Below are positions 1 through 5,090 of a stretch of DNA of 5,563 bases, in pieces. The stretch's first letter is position 1. Each line of letters begins with the position of its first letter. The notes below the pieces were generated by a model, which made no database searches, had not been told where the DNA came from, and saw only the letters and a program-made list of their open reading frames with translations. The position numbers and the translations under genes are program-made. The stretch comes from Ruminococcaceae bacterium UBA4306 (GTDB taxonomy: Bacteria; Bacillota; Clostridia; Oscillospirales; Acutalibacteraceae), in the NCBI GenBank assembly GCA_002394725.1, contig DGUQ01000049.1:1-5563 (forward strand), written 5' to 3'.

Positions 1-73
1 TCGTTGTCATGCATCTGAACAGAAATAGGTCGTTGGATCATGAATCACGTCGGCTGAGGAAGCAAAACGCCAA
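1..73. other. Unassigned left edge, no gene recognised
   Basis: One + frame is open from base 3 to a TAA ending at 119 (about 38 residues, with an ATG at 9), but the peptide resembles nothing I know. The ATG has no clear ribosome binding site, and the frame runs into palindromic DNA beyond base 74. It could be the tail of a gene that starts outside the window, but nothing supports this beyond the open frame. Confidence 0.3.
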
Positions 74-107
74 CGTAGGGAAGGTCATTGACCATCCGCT
101 GAATGAC
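74..107. repeat. Small palindromic unit beginning CGTAGGG
   Basis: After CGTAGGG (74-80), GGAAGGTC (79-86) and GACCATCC (90-97) form an 8-bp hairpin with one mismatch around an ATT loop. GTCATT (84-89) can alternatively pair with AATGAC (102-107). The pattern resembles the hairpin at 166-178, so I read it as the first, degraded member of the palindrome cluster. No coding function is apparent. Confidence 0.45.
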
Positions 108-135
108 GGGAGTGGATAATTGCAGAAACCGTAGA

Positions 136-184
136 TAGGGCGGATCAGACACCTGCGGTGTCAGTCGACCGATGGTCGTCCCTA
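136..184. repeat. Palindromic element with two hairpins inside a TAGGG/CCCTA stem
   Basis: TAGGG (136-140) is complementary to CCCTA (180-184). Between them sit two perfect hairpins: GACACC-TGC-GGTGTC (148-162) and CGACC-GAT-GGTCG (166-178). As single-stranded DNA or RNA this could fold as a three-way junction. From memory, similar GC-rich palindromes containing GGTCGTCCCTAC-like ends are common between genes in Oscillospiraceae-type genomes. A miniature mobile element or REP-like repeat is the best guess, but no transposase or target duplication is visible. Confidence 0.6.
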
Positions 185-198
185 CGGAAGCAGAGATA

Positions 199-270
199 TG
201 CTCCGCATTTTATCCTCATGTATTAGAATGGTTTCGGGAGCAGCAAGCCGCTCCCCTACGGTAGACGTTT
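199..270. repeat. Degenerate tandem repeat, copy A
   Basis: This is the shorter of two adjacent units sharing the same ordered blocks. TGCTCCGCATTT (199-210) comes first, then GTTTCGGGAG (231-240), then CTCCCCTAC (251-259), and finally a GTAGACGTT-like end. GGGAGC (236-241) and GCTCCC (250-255) form a 6-bp hairpin. The blocks recur at nearly the same spacing in copy B (275-404), differing by one base for the first interval. No ribosome binding site or plausible protein accompanies the short frames crossing it. Confidence 0.6.
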
Positions 271-274
271 TATC

Positions 275-404
275 TGCTCCGCATTTGGATGGCATATTTT
301 CGGAAAAGTTTCGGGAGGAGCATTCCTCGGCGGAGACGCCTCCCCCTCTGTCACTTCGTGGCGTCTCCCCAACGGGGAGCACCCCTCCCCTACAATAAAC
401 GTTG
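275..404. repeat. Degenerate tandem repeat, copy B, with extra nested hairpins
   Basis: The blocks of copy A recur here: TGCTCCGCATTT (275-286), GTTTCGGGAG (308-317), CTCCCCTAC (385-393) and an ATAAACGTT end (395-403). An extra segment of about 57 bp lies between the second and third blocks. It contains a perfect 9-bp stem, GGAGACGCC (332-340) with GGCGTCTCC (360-368), and the competing stem CTCCCC (365-370) with GGGGAG (374-379). An outer stem GGGAGG (313-318) with CCTCCC (384-389) encloses all of these. The layout suggests one palindromic element inserted in, or expanded within, another. A long open frame crossing this region is a by-product of the lack of stops, not a gene. Confidence 0.6.
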
Positions 405-433
405 CAGTGGATTTTTATGGAAAAACTTTGCTC

Positions 434-483
434 TTAACCGATTCTTCACACAAACTCCCCTTTCCGTTCATAATTTGTTCATA
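434..483 (+). promoter_or_regulatory. Candidate Pho-box-like array of 11-bp direct repeats
   Basis: Hexamers fall in exact 11-bp register: TTAACC (434), TTCACA (445), a degenerate TCCCCT (456), TTCATA (467) and TTCATA (478). The last two belong to an identical 8-mer, GTTCATAA, at 466-473 and 477-484. Bacillus PhoP is known to bind TT(A/C/T)A(C/T)A-type hexamers repeated about every 11 bp upstream of the -35 region. The array ends about 10 bp upstream of the proposed -35 box of a polyphosphate polymerase-like gene, which makes phosphate control attractive. Binding by PhoP is inference, and another regulator using direct repeats is possible. Confidence 0.4.
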
Positions 484-493
484 AATCCAACAA

Positions 494-522
494 TTTACTC
501 ACACAATGCGCCCGTATACTAT
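494..522 (+). promoter_or_regulatory. Probable sigma-A promoter of the VTC-domain gene
   Basis: TTTACT (494-499) and TACTAT (517-522) are separated by 17 bp. Overlapping the latter, TATACT (515-520) matches the -10 consensus at five of six positions, but with a 15-bp spacer. Either choice puts the transcription start near 525-530 and gives a leader of about 45-50 nt before the ATG at 574. The weak -35 would suit a promoter needing an activator bound to the repeats at 434-483. Confidence 0.5.
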
Positions 523-559
523 AGGCATAACAGAAAAACAAACAACAACAGCCCACAGG

Positions 560-566
560 AAAGGAG
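560..566 (+). promoter_or_regulatory. Ribosome binding site fixing the VTC gene start at 574
   Basis: AAAGGAG lies 7 bp upstream of the ATG at 574. The same frame stays open upstream to an ATG at 289, which would add 95 residues. That extension has no ribosome binding site and would translate the palindromic repeats, the putative Pho boxes and the promoter. The start at 574 is therefore clearly preferred. Confidence 0.85.
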
Positions 567-573
567 AATCACC

Positions 574-1281
574 ATGGCTTTTACTTATATCTTCAAACGA
601 GTTGAAAAGAAATACATGCTCACCAAGGAGCAGTATGAATCTCTGATCGAGGCGATCACCCCCTATATGGAGATCGACAAATACGGCGAGACCGAGATCC
701 GCAACATCTACTTCGATAACGCCGACGATGAGCTGATCGAGACCTCGCTGAAAAAGCCCACCTACAAAGAAAAGCTCCGCCTGCGCTCCTACGGCATTCC
801 CGAGAATGACAGCACCGTGTTCTTTGAGATCAAGAAGAAATACCGCGGCATCGTCTACAAGCGCCGTATCTCCATGACGCTCAGTGAAGCATACGAATAC
901 ATTGAGAGCGGCAAGCTCCCCTCCCACCTCGAGGGCAACATCCCCGTCGAGATCGACTACATGATGCACCGCTACTGCCTGAGCCCCAAGGCATTCATCA
1001 GCTACCGCCGCGTAGCGTGGGCAGGCAAGGATAATCCCGATCTGAGGATCACCTTCGACCGCGACATCACCTCGCGCTATGACGACACCCGGCTCGAGAG
1101 CCAGTCGGACGGTCACAAGGTGCTCGACAAGGACACCTACCTGATGGAGATCAAGATCCCCGGCGCAATGCCCTTATGGTTGGCTCACGCGCTCAGCGAG
1201 AGAGGCATCTTCTCCCACAGCTTCTCCAAATTCGGCACCGCGCACGTTCAGCAAAAGCTCAAGATGGCGTCAGGCTTCTGA
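574..1281 (+). CDS. VTC-domain protein, polyphosphate polymerase-like
   Basis: A 235-residue protein made almost entirely of a VTC domain, the triphosphate tunnel fold that in yeast Vtc4 builds polyphosphate from ATP. Tunnel-type charged strands are visible in order: RVEKKY (9-14), RNIYFD (43-48), KEKLRLRSYG (65-74), FFEIKKKYRG (83-92) with YKRR (95-98), ISYRR (142-146), LRITFDRDI (157-165), MEIKI (191-195) and FSKFGTAH (217-224). The alternating Lys/Arg/Glu residues are those expected to line the tunnel and hold phosphate and metal. No signal peptide, SPX domain or membrane helix is present, so it should act on the cytoplasmic side. The DUF4956 membrane protein 115 bp downstream is the likely partner. 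ATP-dependent polyphosphate synthesis is inferred from the family; another triphosphate or nucleotide chemistry is possible. Confidence 0.88.
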   Translation: MAFTYIFKRVEKKYMLTKEQYESLIEAITPYMEIDKYGETEIRNIYFDNADDELIETSLKKPTYKEKLRLRSYGIPENDSTVFFEIKKKYRGIVYKRRISMTLSEAYEYIESGKLPSHLEGNIPVEIDYMMHRYCLSPKAFISYRRVAWAGKDNPDLRITFDRDITSRYDDTRLESQSDGHKVLDKDTYLMEIKIPGAMPLWLAHALSERGIFSHSFSKFGTAHVQQKLKMASGF

Positions 1282-1307
1282 TACCGTCGAACAATATAAA
1301 ATGTCAT

Positions 1308-1328
1308 TGTGGGTAGTACAAACCCATA
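1308..1328 (+). other. Weak hairpin in the gap between VTC and DUF4956 genes
   Basis: TGTGGGT (1308-1314) can pair with ACCCATA (1322-1328), including one G-T wobble, around a 7-nt loop. No T-run follows, so it is not an intrinsic terminator. It might tune message stability or translation between the two genes, or mean nothing. The rest of the 115-bp gap shows no convincing promoter, since a TATACT at 1374-1379 is too close to the ribosome binding site to serve. Confidence 0.25.
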
Positions 1329-1396
1329 CGACGTTACGACAACCGATAAGCACTGATCACTAAATAACATGGATATACTCAAAGGAGGAACAAATT

Positions 1397-2062
1397 ATGA
1401 CATTCAACACCATTTTTACCGGCGACAGCATCACCCTGGTACAGGGACTCATTGCGGCAGGCACAGCGCTTATACTCGGCTTCATCTCATCCTACGTTTA
1501 CCGCTTTAAGAGCTATTGCTCCAAGAGCTTTGCCGTCACACTCACCATCATCCCCGCGATCGTAGCCATGCTGATCATGATGGTCAACGGTCTGTCCGCA
1601 GGCGCGGGCATCGCGGTACTCGGCGTATTCTCACTGGTACGCTTCCGCTCTCAGCCCGGCTCCTCTCGCGAGCTGCTCGCGATCATGCTCTCTATGGCGA
1701 TCGGTCTGGCGTGCGGCGGCGGTTACGTCACCTTCGCGGTATTCGCGGCAGCGGTCGTGTGCATCGTATGGTTGGTTCTCTTTGCCACTCCCTTCGGCAA
1801 CACCGCAAAAAAGGAGCTGCGTATCGAGATCCCCGAGAACCTCGACTATGAGGGGCTCTTCGACGACATCTTCAAGGAATTCACCACCAAGAACGAGGTC
1901 ATCACCGTCAAGACCGTCCAGATGGGCAGCGTTTATGAGCTCAGATACCATATCTCCATGAAAAAGGATAAAAACGAGAAGGCGTTCATCGACGCGATCC
2001 GCGCACGCAACGGCAACCTGCCCGTATCCTGCGGCAGAGCCAAGAACGAGACCGAGCTGTAA
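1397..2062 (+). CDS. DUF4956 family membrane protein
   Basis: A 221-residue protein with an N-terminal membrane part and a soluble C-terminal part. Hydrophobic segments lie at about 14-33, 43-63, 66-80, 92-109 and 111-130. The motif SLVRFRSQPGSSRE (79-92), followed by a small-residue-rich helix (IGLACGGGY, 102-110), is the signature I associate with DUF4956. Residues 137-221 are charged and predicted soluble (LRIEIPENLDYEGLFDDIFKE onward). The start is set by AAAGGAGG (1381-1388), 8 bp before the ATG. From memory, DUF4956 genes commonly sit beside VTC-domain genes in bacteria. A role as membrane anchor or polyphosphate channel for the VTC protein is inference, as no biochemical function is established to my knowledge. 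The two genes probably share one transcript ending at the hairpin at 2129-2178. Confidence 0.85.
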   Translation: MTFNTIFTGDSITLVQGLIAAGTALILGFISSYVYRFKSYCSKSFAVTLTIIPAIVAMLIMMVNGLSAGAGIAVLGVFSLVRFRSQPGSSRELLAIMLSMAIGLACGGGYVTFAVFAAAVVCIVWLVLFATPFGNTAKKELRIEIPENLDYEGLFDDIFKEFTTKNEVITVKTVQMGSVYELRYHISMKKDKNEKAFIDAIRARNGNLPVSCGRAKNETEL

Positions 2063-2128
2063 CAATTGTTTTCTTTCCTAACATATACGGATATTATCAT
2101 TAACCATCTACTCCTCTTACGATATATC

Positions 2129-2178
2129 CAAACAGATAGCGGCGACACTCATCGGGTGCCGCCGTTATCTGTTTGTTT
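2129..2178 (+). terminator. Intrinsic terminator after the VTC/DUF4956 pair
   Basis: CAAACAGATA (2129-2138) pairs perfectly with TATCTGTTTG (2166-2175). The stem continues inward through a G-T wobble, CGGCG/CGCCG, one A-C mismatch and CACTC/GGGTG around a 3-nt loop. It is followed by TTT after a stem end that is itself T-rich. The long GC-centred stem 66 bp past the stop codon makes termination likely, although the T-run is short. Confidence 0.75.
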
Positions 2179-2202
2179 AATGCTAAATAATTGATAAAAA
2201 TC

Positions 2203-2231
2203 TTGCTTATTTTCAGAGTTCATCGTATAAT
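2203..2231 (+). promoter_or_regulatory. Promoter of the TetR-family gene
   Basis: TTGCTT (2203-2208), a 17-bp spacer and a perfect TATAAT (2226-2231) make a strong -10 with a partial -35. Transcription would start near 2238, about 40 nt before the ATG at 2279. It lies just downstream of the previous terminator, so the regulator forms its own unit. A short dyad, TCAT-N6-ATGA, overlaps the -10 but is too weak to call an operator. Confidence 0.7.
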
Positions 2232-2278
2232 GACAAGGAACGATCCGCCCGTTACGGCTGAAATTAGACGAGGTTATT

Positions 2279-2824
2279 ATGTCACAGTTAACGCAAAAAG
2301 CCATTCAAACATCCTTTACCAAGCTGCTCGACAGCAAGCCCATCGACCACATCACCATCAAGGATATCACATCCGACTGCGGTATTTCGCGCAACACTTT
2401 CTATTACCACTACTCCGACCTGCCCGATCTGGTCGAGGAAATGCTGATGGACAGCGCTCAGGAGCTGATCAAGGCCTATCCCTCGATCGACTCGCTCGAG
2501 GAATGCGTCAACGTCGGCGCGCAGTTCGTCCTGCAAAACAAGCGTGCCGCCGGTCATATCTACTACTCGTCCCACCGCTATATCTATGAGCGCTGCCTGA
2601 TGAAGGTCTGCCGCGAGGTGGTCGCCGAATACTTTGACATCGCGATCCCGAAGGGCGCCTTCAACGACGAAGAACGAGAGCTGCTGATCGAATACTACAA
2701 GTGCGTCAGCTTCGGCATCATCGCCGACTGGTGCGATAAGGGGATGAAGGATGATTATGCCGATTCCTTCAAAAAACTGCTCGATCTGCGAAGGAAGATG
2801 CTTCCGTCCGACTTTATCAAATAA
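2279..2824 (+). CDS. TetR/AcrR family transcriptional regulator
   Basis: A 181-residue, typically sized TetR-family protein. The N-terminal DNA-binding domain covers about residues 1-47. Its helix-turn-helix, from ITIKDITSDCGISRNTFYYHY (25-45), has the family hallmark TFYYHY and is followed by the D-L-P-D-L-V-E helix. The C-terminal part (about 50-181) is helical and carries an E-Y-Y-K-C-V-S-F-G-I-I-A-D-W-C-D-K-G-M segment (138-156). That segment is typical of TetR proteins with a DhaS-like C-terminal domain in Firmicutes. GAGG (2270-2273) precedes the ATG by 5 bp. The gene faces the same way as the MMPL transporter downstream, 154 bp away with a terminator between. Repression of that transporter is the natural inference, and the ligand cannot be read from the sequence. 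Confidence 0.9.
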   Translation: MSQLTQKAIQTSFTKLLDSKPIDHITIKDITSDCGISRNTFYYHYSDLPDLVEEMLMDSAQELIKAYPSIDSLEECVNVGAQFVLQNKRAAGHIYYSSHRYIYERCLMKVCREVVAEYFDIAIPKGAFNDEERELLIEYYKCVSFGIIADWCDKGMKDDYADSFKKLLDLRRKMLPSDFIK

Positions 2825-2835
2825 ACACGGCCTTT

Positions 2836-2864
2836 CAACTCCCTTTTTCGGGGAGTTGTTTTTT
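2836..2864 (+). terminator. Intrinsic terminator after the TetR-family gene
   Basis: CAACTCCC (2836-2843) and GGGAGTTG (2851-2858) form a perfect 8-bp stem with a 7-nt loop, directly followed by six T residues (2859-2864). It begins 11 bp past the stop codon and separates the regulator transcript from the transporter unit. Confidence 0.88.
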
Positions 2865-2880
2865 GTGCAAAAGTGAAGAA

Positions 2881-2899
2881 GTGTCCAAAATTTGAGCAC
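2881..2899. promoter_or_regulatory. Candidate operator dyad upstream of the transporter
   Basis: GTGTCCAAAATTTGAGCAC is an odd-centred inverted repeat. GTG...CAC and CAAA...TTTG match perfectly about the A at 2890, and the two positions between them mismatch (7 of 9 pairs). Its length suits a TetR dimer site, and it sits just upstream of the AT-rich promoter region of the MMPL gene. I found no second copy near the regulator promoter, so the link to the TetR protein is only positional. Confidence 0.3.
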
Positions 2900-2909
2900 T
2901 GAAAAATCT

Positions 2910-2959
2910 TTGCGAATGGTAATTTTAATTCTTTTATAGTATTTTATATAAGTATTATA
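2910..2959 (+). promoter_or_regulatory. AT-rich promoter region of the transporter gene
   Basis: Several -10-like boxes overlap: TATAGT (2935-2940), TATATA (2945-2950) and TATTAT (2953-2958). The best -35-like partner is TTGCGA (2910-2915), 19 bp before TATAGT, so no pairing is ideal. TATAGTA (2935-2941) and TATTATA (2953-2959) also form an imperfect dyad around TTATATAA (2944-2951), which could be an alternative operator covering the -10. A promoter must exist here because a strong terminator lies just upstream; its exact position is uncertain. Confidence 0.4.
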
Positions 2960-2978
2960 GAACATCGAAGGTGAAAGA

Positions 2979-5057
2979 ATGAAATTATCCAAAGCGATTG
3001 TAAAGCTGCGCGTACCGATCGTATTGCTGACGCTGGTGCTGATGATACCGGCGTTCATCTTTATGGTCAAAACGCGCATCAATTATGATATGCTTACCTA
3101 TCTGCCCGAGAGCATGGACACCGTCAAGGGGCAAAACATCCTGATGGACGAGTTCGGCAAGGGCGCGTTCTCGTTCATTATCCTGGAGGATATGCCCGAC
3201 AGGGACGTTGCCGCTCTCAAGGAGAAGGTCGAGCAGGTCGAACAGGTCGACAGCGTGTTGTGGTACAACAACCTCGCGGATATCTCCGTCCCCAAGGAAA
3301 TGCTGCCCGAAAAGGTGTACAGCGCCTTCAACACCGATCACAGCACCGTGATGGCGGTGTTCTTCAAGACCTCTACCTCGTCCGACGAGACGATGGACGC
3401 GATCCGCGAGATCCGTTCCATCACAGGTGAGAAATGCTTTGTCTGCGGTCTGTCGGCACTGGTCACGGACCTAAAGGATCTGTGTGAGAAAGAAGAGCCC
3501 ATCTATGTCGGCATCGCCGTCATCCTCGCGCTGATCGCGATGATCCTCCTGCTGGACAACTGGCTGATCCCACTGGTGTTCCTCGCCTCCATCGGCATGA
3601 TGATCGTGCTCAACCTCGGCACCAACTTCTTCCTCGGCGAGATCTCCTACATCACAAAGGCGCTGTCCGCGGTGTTGCAGCTCGCTGTCACGATGGACTA
3701 CAGCATCTTTCTGTGGCACAGCTACAATGAACAAAAAGAGATACACAATGATAATAAAGAGGCGATGGCGGTCGCGATCCACCAAACCTTCCTCTCTGTC
3801 GTCGGCTCCTCCGTCACCACGATCGCCGGCTTTATCGCCCTGTGCTTCATGACCTTTACACTCGGCCGTGACCTCGGCATCGTTATGGCGAAGGGCGTAC
3901 TCTTCGGCGTGATCGGCTGTCTGACCGTTCTGCCGGCGCTGATCCTGATCCTCGACAAGCCGCTGTCAAAGCTCAACCATCGCTCACTGATCCCGAGCAT
4001 GAAGAAGCTCTCCGGCGGTATCGTCAAGATCTTCCCCGTATTCCTGATCATCTTCCTCCTGTTGATCCCACCGTTTTTGTACGGCTACATCCAGACCAAC
4101 AACGAGGTTTACTACGATATGGCGGATTGTCTGCCCAAGGAAATGGATTTTGTCATCGCGAACACCAAGCTCAGCGAGGACTTCAACATCTCCTCCACCC
4201 ATATGGTACTGATGGACAGCTCCATCGATAACAAAGAGGTCAAAAAGATGATCGGCGAGATGGAACAGGTGGACGGCGTCAAGCAGGTATTGGGTATCGA
4301 AAGCCTGCTCGGCTCTACCGTCCCCGAGGACATCCTGCCCTCTCACATCAAAGATATATTAGAAAACGACCGCTATGAGCTGCTGCTCATCAACAGCGAA
4401 TACCACAGCGCGAGCGACGCGGTCGGCGCGCAGATCGACTCCCTCAACGAGATCCTGCACCGCTATGATCCCAAGGGCATGCTCATCGGCGAGGCACCGT
4501 GCATGAAGGATATGATCGACACCACGGGTCACGACTTTGAGGTCGTCAACCTGATCTCGATCATTGCGATCTTTATCATCATCATGCTGGTAGAACGCAG
4601 CATCAGCCTGCCGTTCATCCTGATCTCCGTGATCGAGCTCGCGATCTTCATCAATCTCGGCTTGCCTCACTACTTCGGCGAGTCACTGCCGTTCATCGCT
4701 CCCATCTGTATCAGCACGATCCAGCTCGGCGCGACCGTTGACTACGCGATACTGATGACGACGCGCTATAAATCGGAGCGGCTTTTGGGCGCGGACAAAA
4801 AGGAAGCCATGCGCACCACCCTCACCGCCTCCATCCCCTCCATCCTCGTCAGCGGCGTCGGCTTGTTCGCGGCGACCTTCGGCGTGGCGGTCTACTCCGA
4901 CATCGACATCATCAGCTCCATGTGTATGCTCTTAGCACGCGGCGCCGTGATCAGTATGCTGATGGTCATCTTCATCCTGCCGGCACTGCTGCTGCTCTGC
5001 GACAAGCTCATCTGCTACACCACCATGGGCATGCGCAAATGCGTCAAGAAACATTGA
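2979..5057 (+). CDS. MMPL family (RND-type) transporter
   Basis: A 692-residue membrane exporter in two homologous halves, each with a lone helix, a large extracellular domain and a five-helix block. Estimated helices are 13-31, 174-192, 196-216, 225-247, 274-294, 300-326, 349-370, 522-538, 543-562, 571-594, 617-638 and 645-675, with external domains at about 32-173 and 371-521. Asp-Tyr pairs occur in both fourth-helix equivalents, QLAVTMDYS (D240-Y241) and QLGATVDYA (D588-Y589). They match the proton-relay pairs known in MmpL3, so proton-driven transport is likely. The external domains also repeat: LP-E-MD near 42-47 and 385-390, and EQVDxV near 88-93 and 429-434 followed by VP-E-LP. GAAGGTGA (2967-2974) serves as ribosome binding site. 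Lipids or hydrophobic compounds are typical family substrates; the substrate here is unknown. It is probably cotranscribed with the exported protein 33 bp downstream. Confidence 0.92.
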   Translation: MKLSKAIVKLRVPIVLLTLVLMIPAFIFMVKTRINYDMLTYLPESMDTVKGQNILMDEFGKGAFSFIILEDMPDRDVAALKEKVEQVEQVDSVLWYNNLADISVPKEMLPEKVYSAFNTDHSTVMAVFFKTSTSSDETMDAIREIRSITGEKCFVCGLSALVTDLKDLCEKEEPIYVGIAVILALIAMILLLDNWLIPLVFLASIGMMIVLNLGTNFFLGEISYITKALSAVLQLAVTMDYSIFLWHSYNEQKEIHNDNKEAMAVAIHQTFLSVVGSSVTTIAGFIALCFMTFTLGRDLGIVMAKGVLFGVIGCLTVLPALILILDKPLSKLNHRSLIPSMKKLSGGIVKIFPVFLIIFLLLIPPFLYGYIQTNNEVYYDMADCLPKEMDFVIANTKLSEDFNISSTHMVLMDSSIDNKEVKKMIGEMEQVDGVKQVLGIESLLGSTVPEDILPSHIKDILENDRYELLLINSEYHSASDAVGAQIDSLNEILHRYDPKGMLIGEAPCMKDMIDTTGHDFEVVNLISIIAIFIIIMLVERSISLPFILISVIELAIFINLGLPHYFGESLPFIAPICISTIQLGATVDYAILMTTRYKSERLLGADKKEAMRTTLTASIPSILVSGVGLFAATFGVAVYSDIDIISSMCMLLARGAVISMLMVIFILPALLLLCDKLICYTTMGMRKCVKKH

Positions 5058-5076
5058 TCGAACGAAACGATTTTAT

Positions 5077-5085
5077 AAAGGAGAG
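5077..5085 (+). promoter_or_regulatory. Ribosome binding site of the exported protein gene
   Basis: AAAGGAGAG lies 5 bp before the ATG at 5091 and inside the 33-bp gap after the transporter stop codon. It fixes the start of a gene that has no stop in the window, and it supports translation from the transporter message. Confidence 0.8.
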
Positions 5086-5090
5086 TAATT

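Noticed and set aside
3..119. Open frame at the left edge, possibly the end of an upstream gene
   Set aside because: Only about 38 residues, no recognisable similarity, and it overlaps a palindromic unit. An open frame of this length is expected by chance.
182..398. Overlapping 66-residue frames on both strands
   Set aside because: Both are created by the GC-rich palindromic repeats, lack ribosome binding sites and give low-complexity, unprotein-like sequences.
1..404. CRISPR array
   Set aside because: The repeats are degenerate, differ in length and are palindromic throughout, without uniform repeats and unique spacers.
289..573. In-frame upstream extension adding 95 residues to the VTC protein
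   Set aside because: It would translate the palindromic repeats and the promoter region, and the ATG at 289 has no ribosome binding site, whereas 574 has AAAGGAG at ideal spacing.
499..1116. 205-residue open frame on the minus strand
   Set aside because: It is antisense to the VTC-domain gene. Its hydrophobic, valine- and aspartate-rich sequence is typical of the reverse of GC-rich codons, and it has no family motif.
2221..2236. TetR operator overlapping the regulator's own -10
   Set aside because: The only symmetry is a 4-bp TCAT/ATGA dyad, too short to support a call.
2288..3082. 264-residue open frame on the minus strand
   Set aside because: It mirrors the TetR gene and crosses that gene's terminator and the transporter promoter. 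The plus-strand proteins show strong family motifs and the minus-strand frame shows none.
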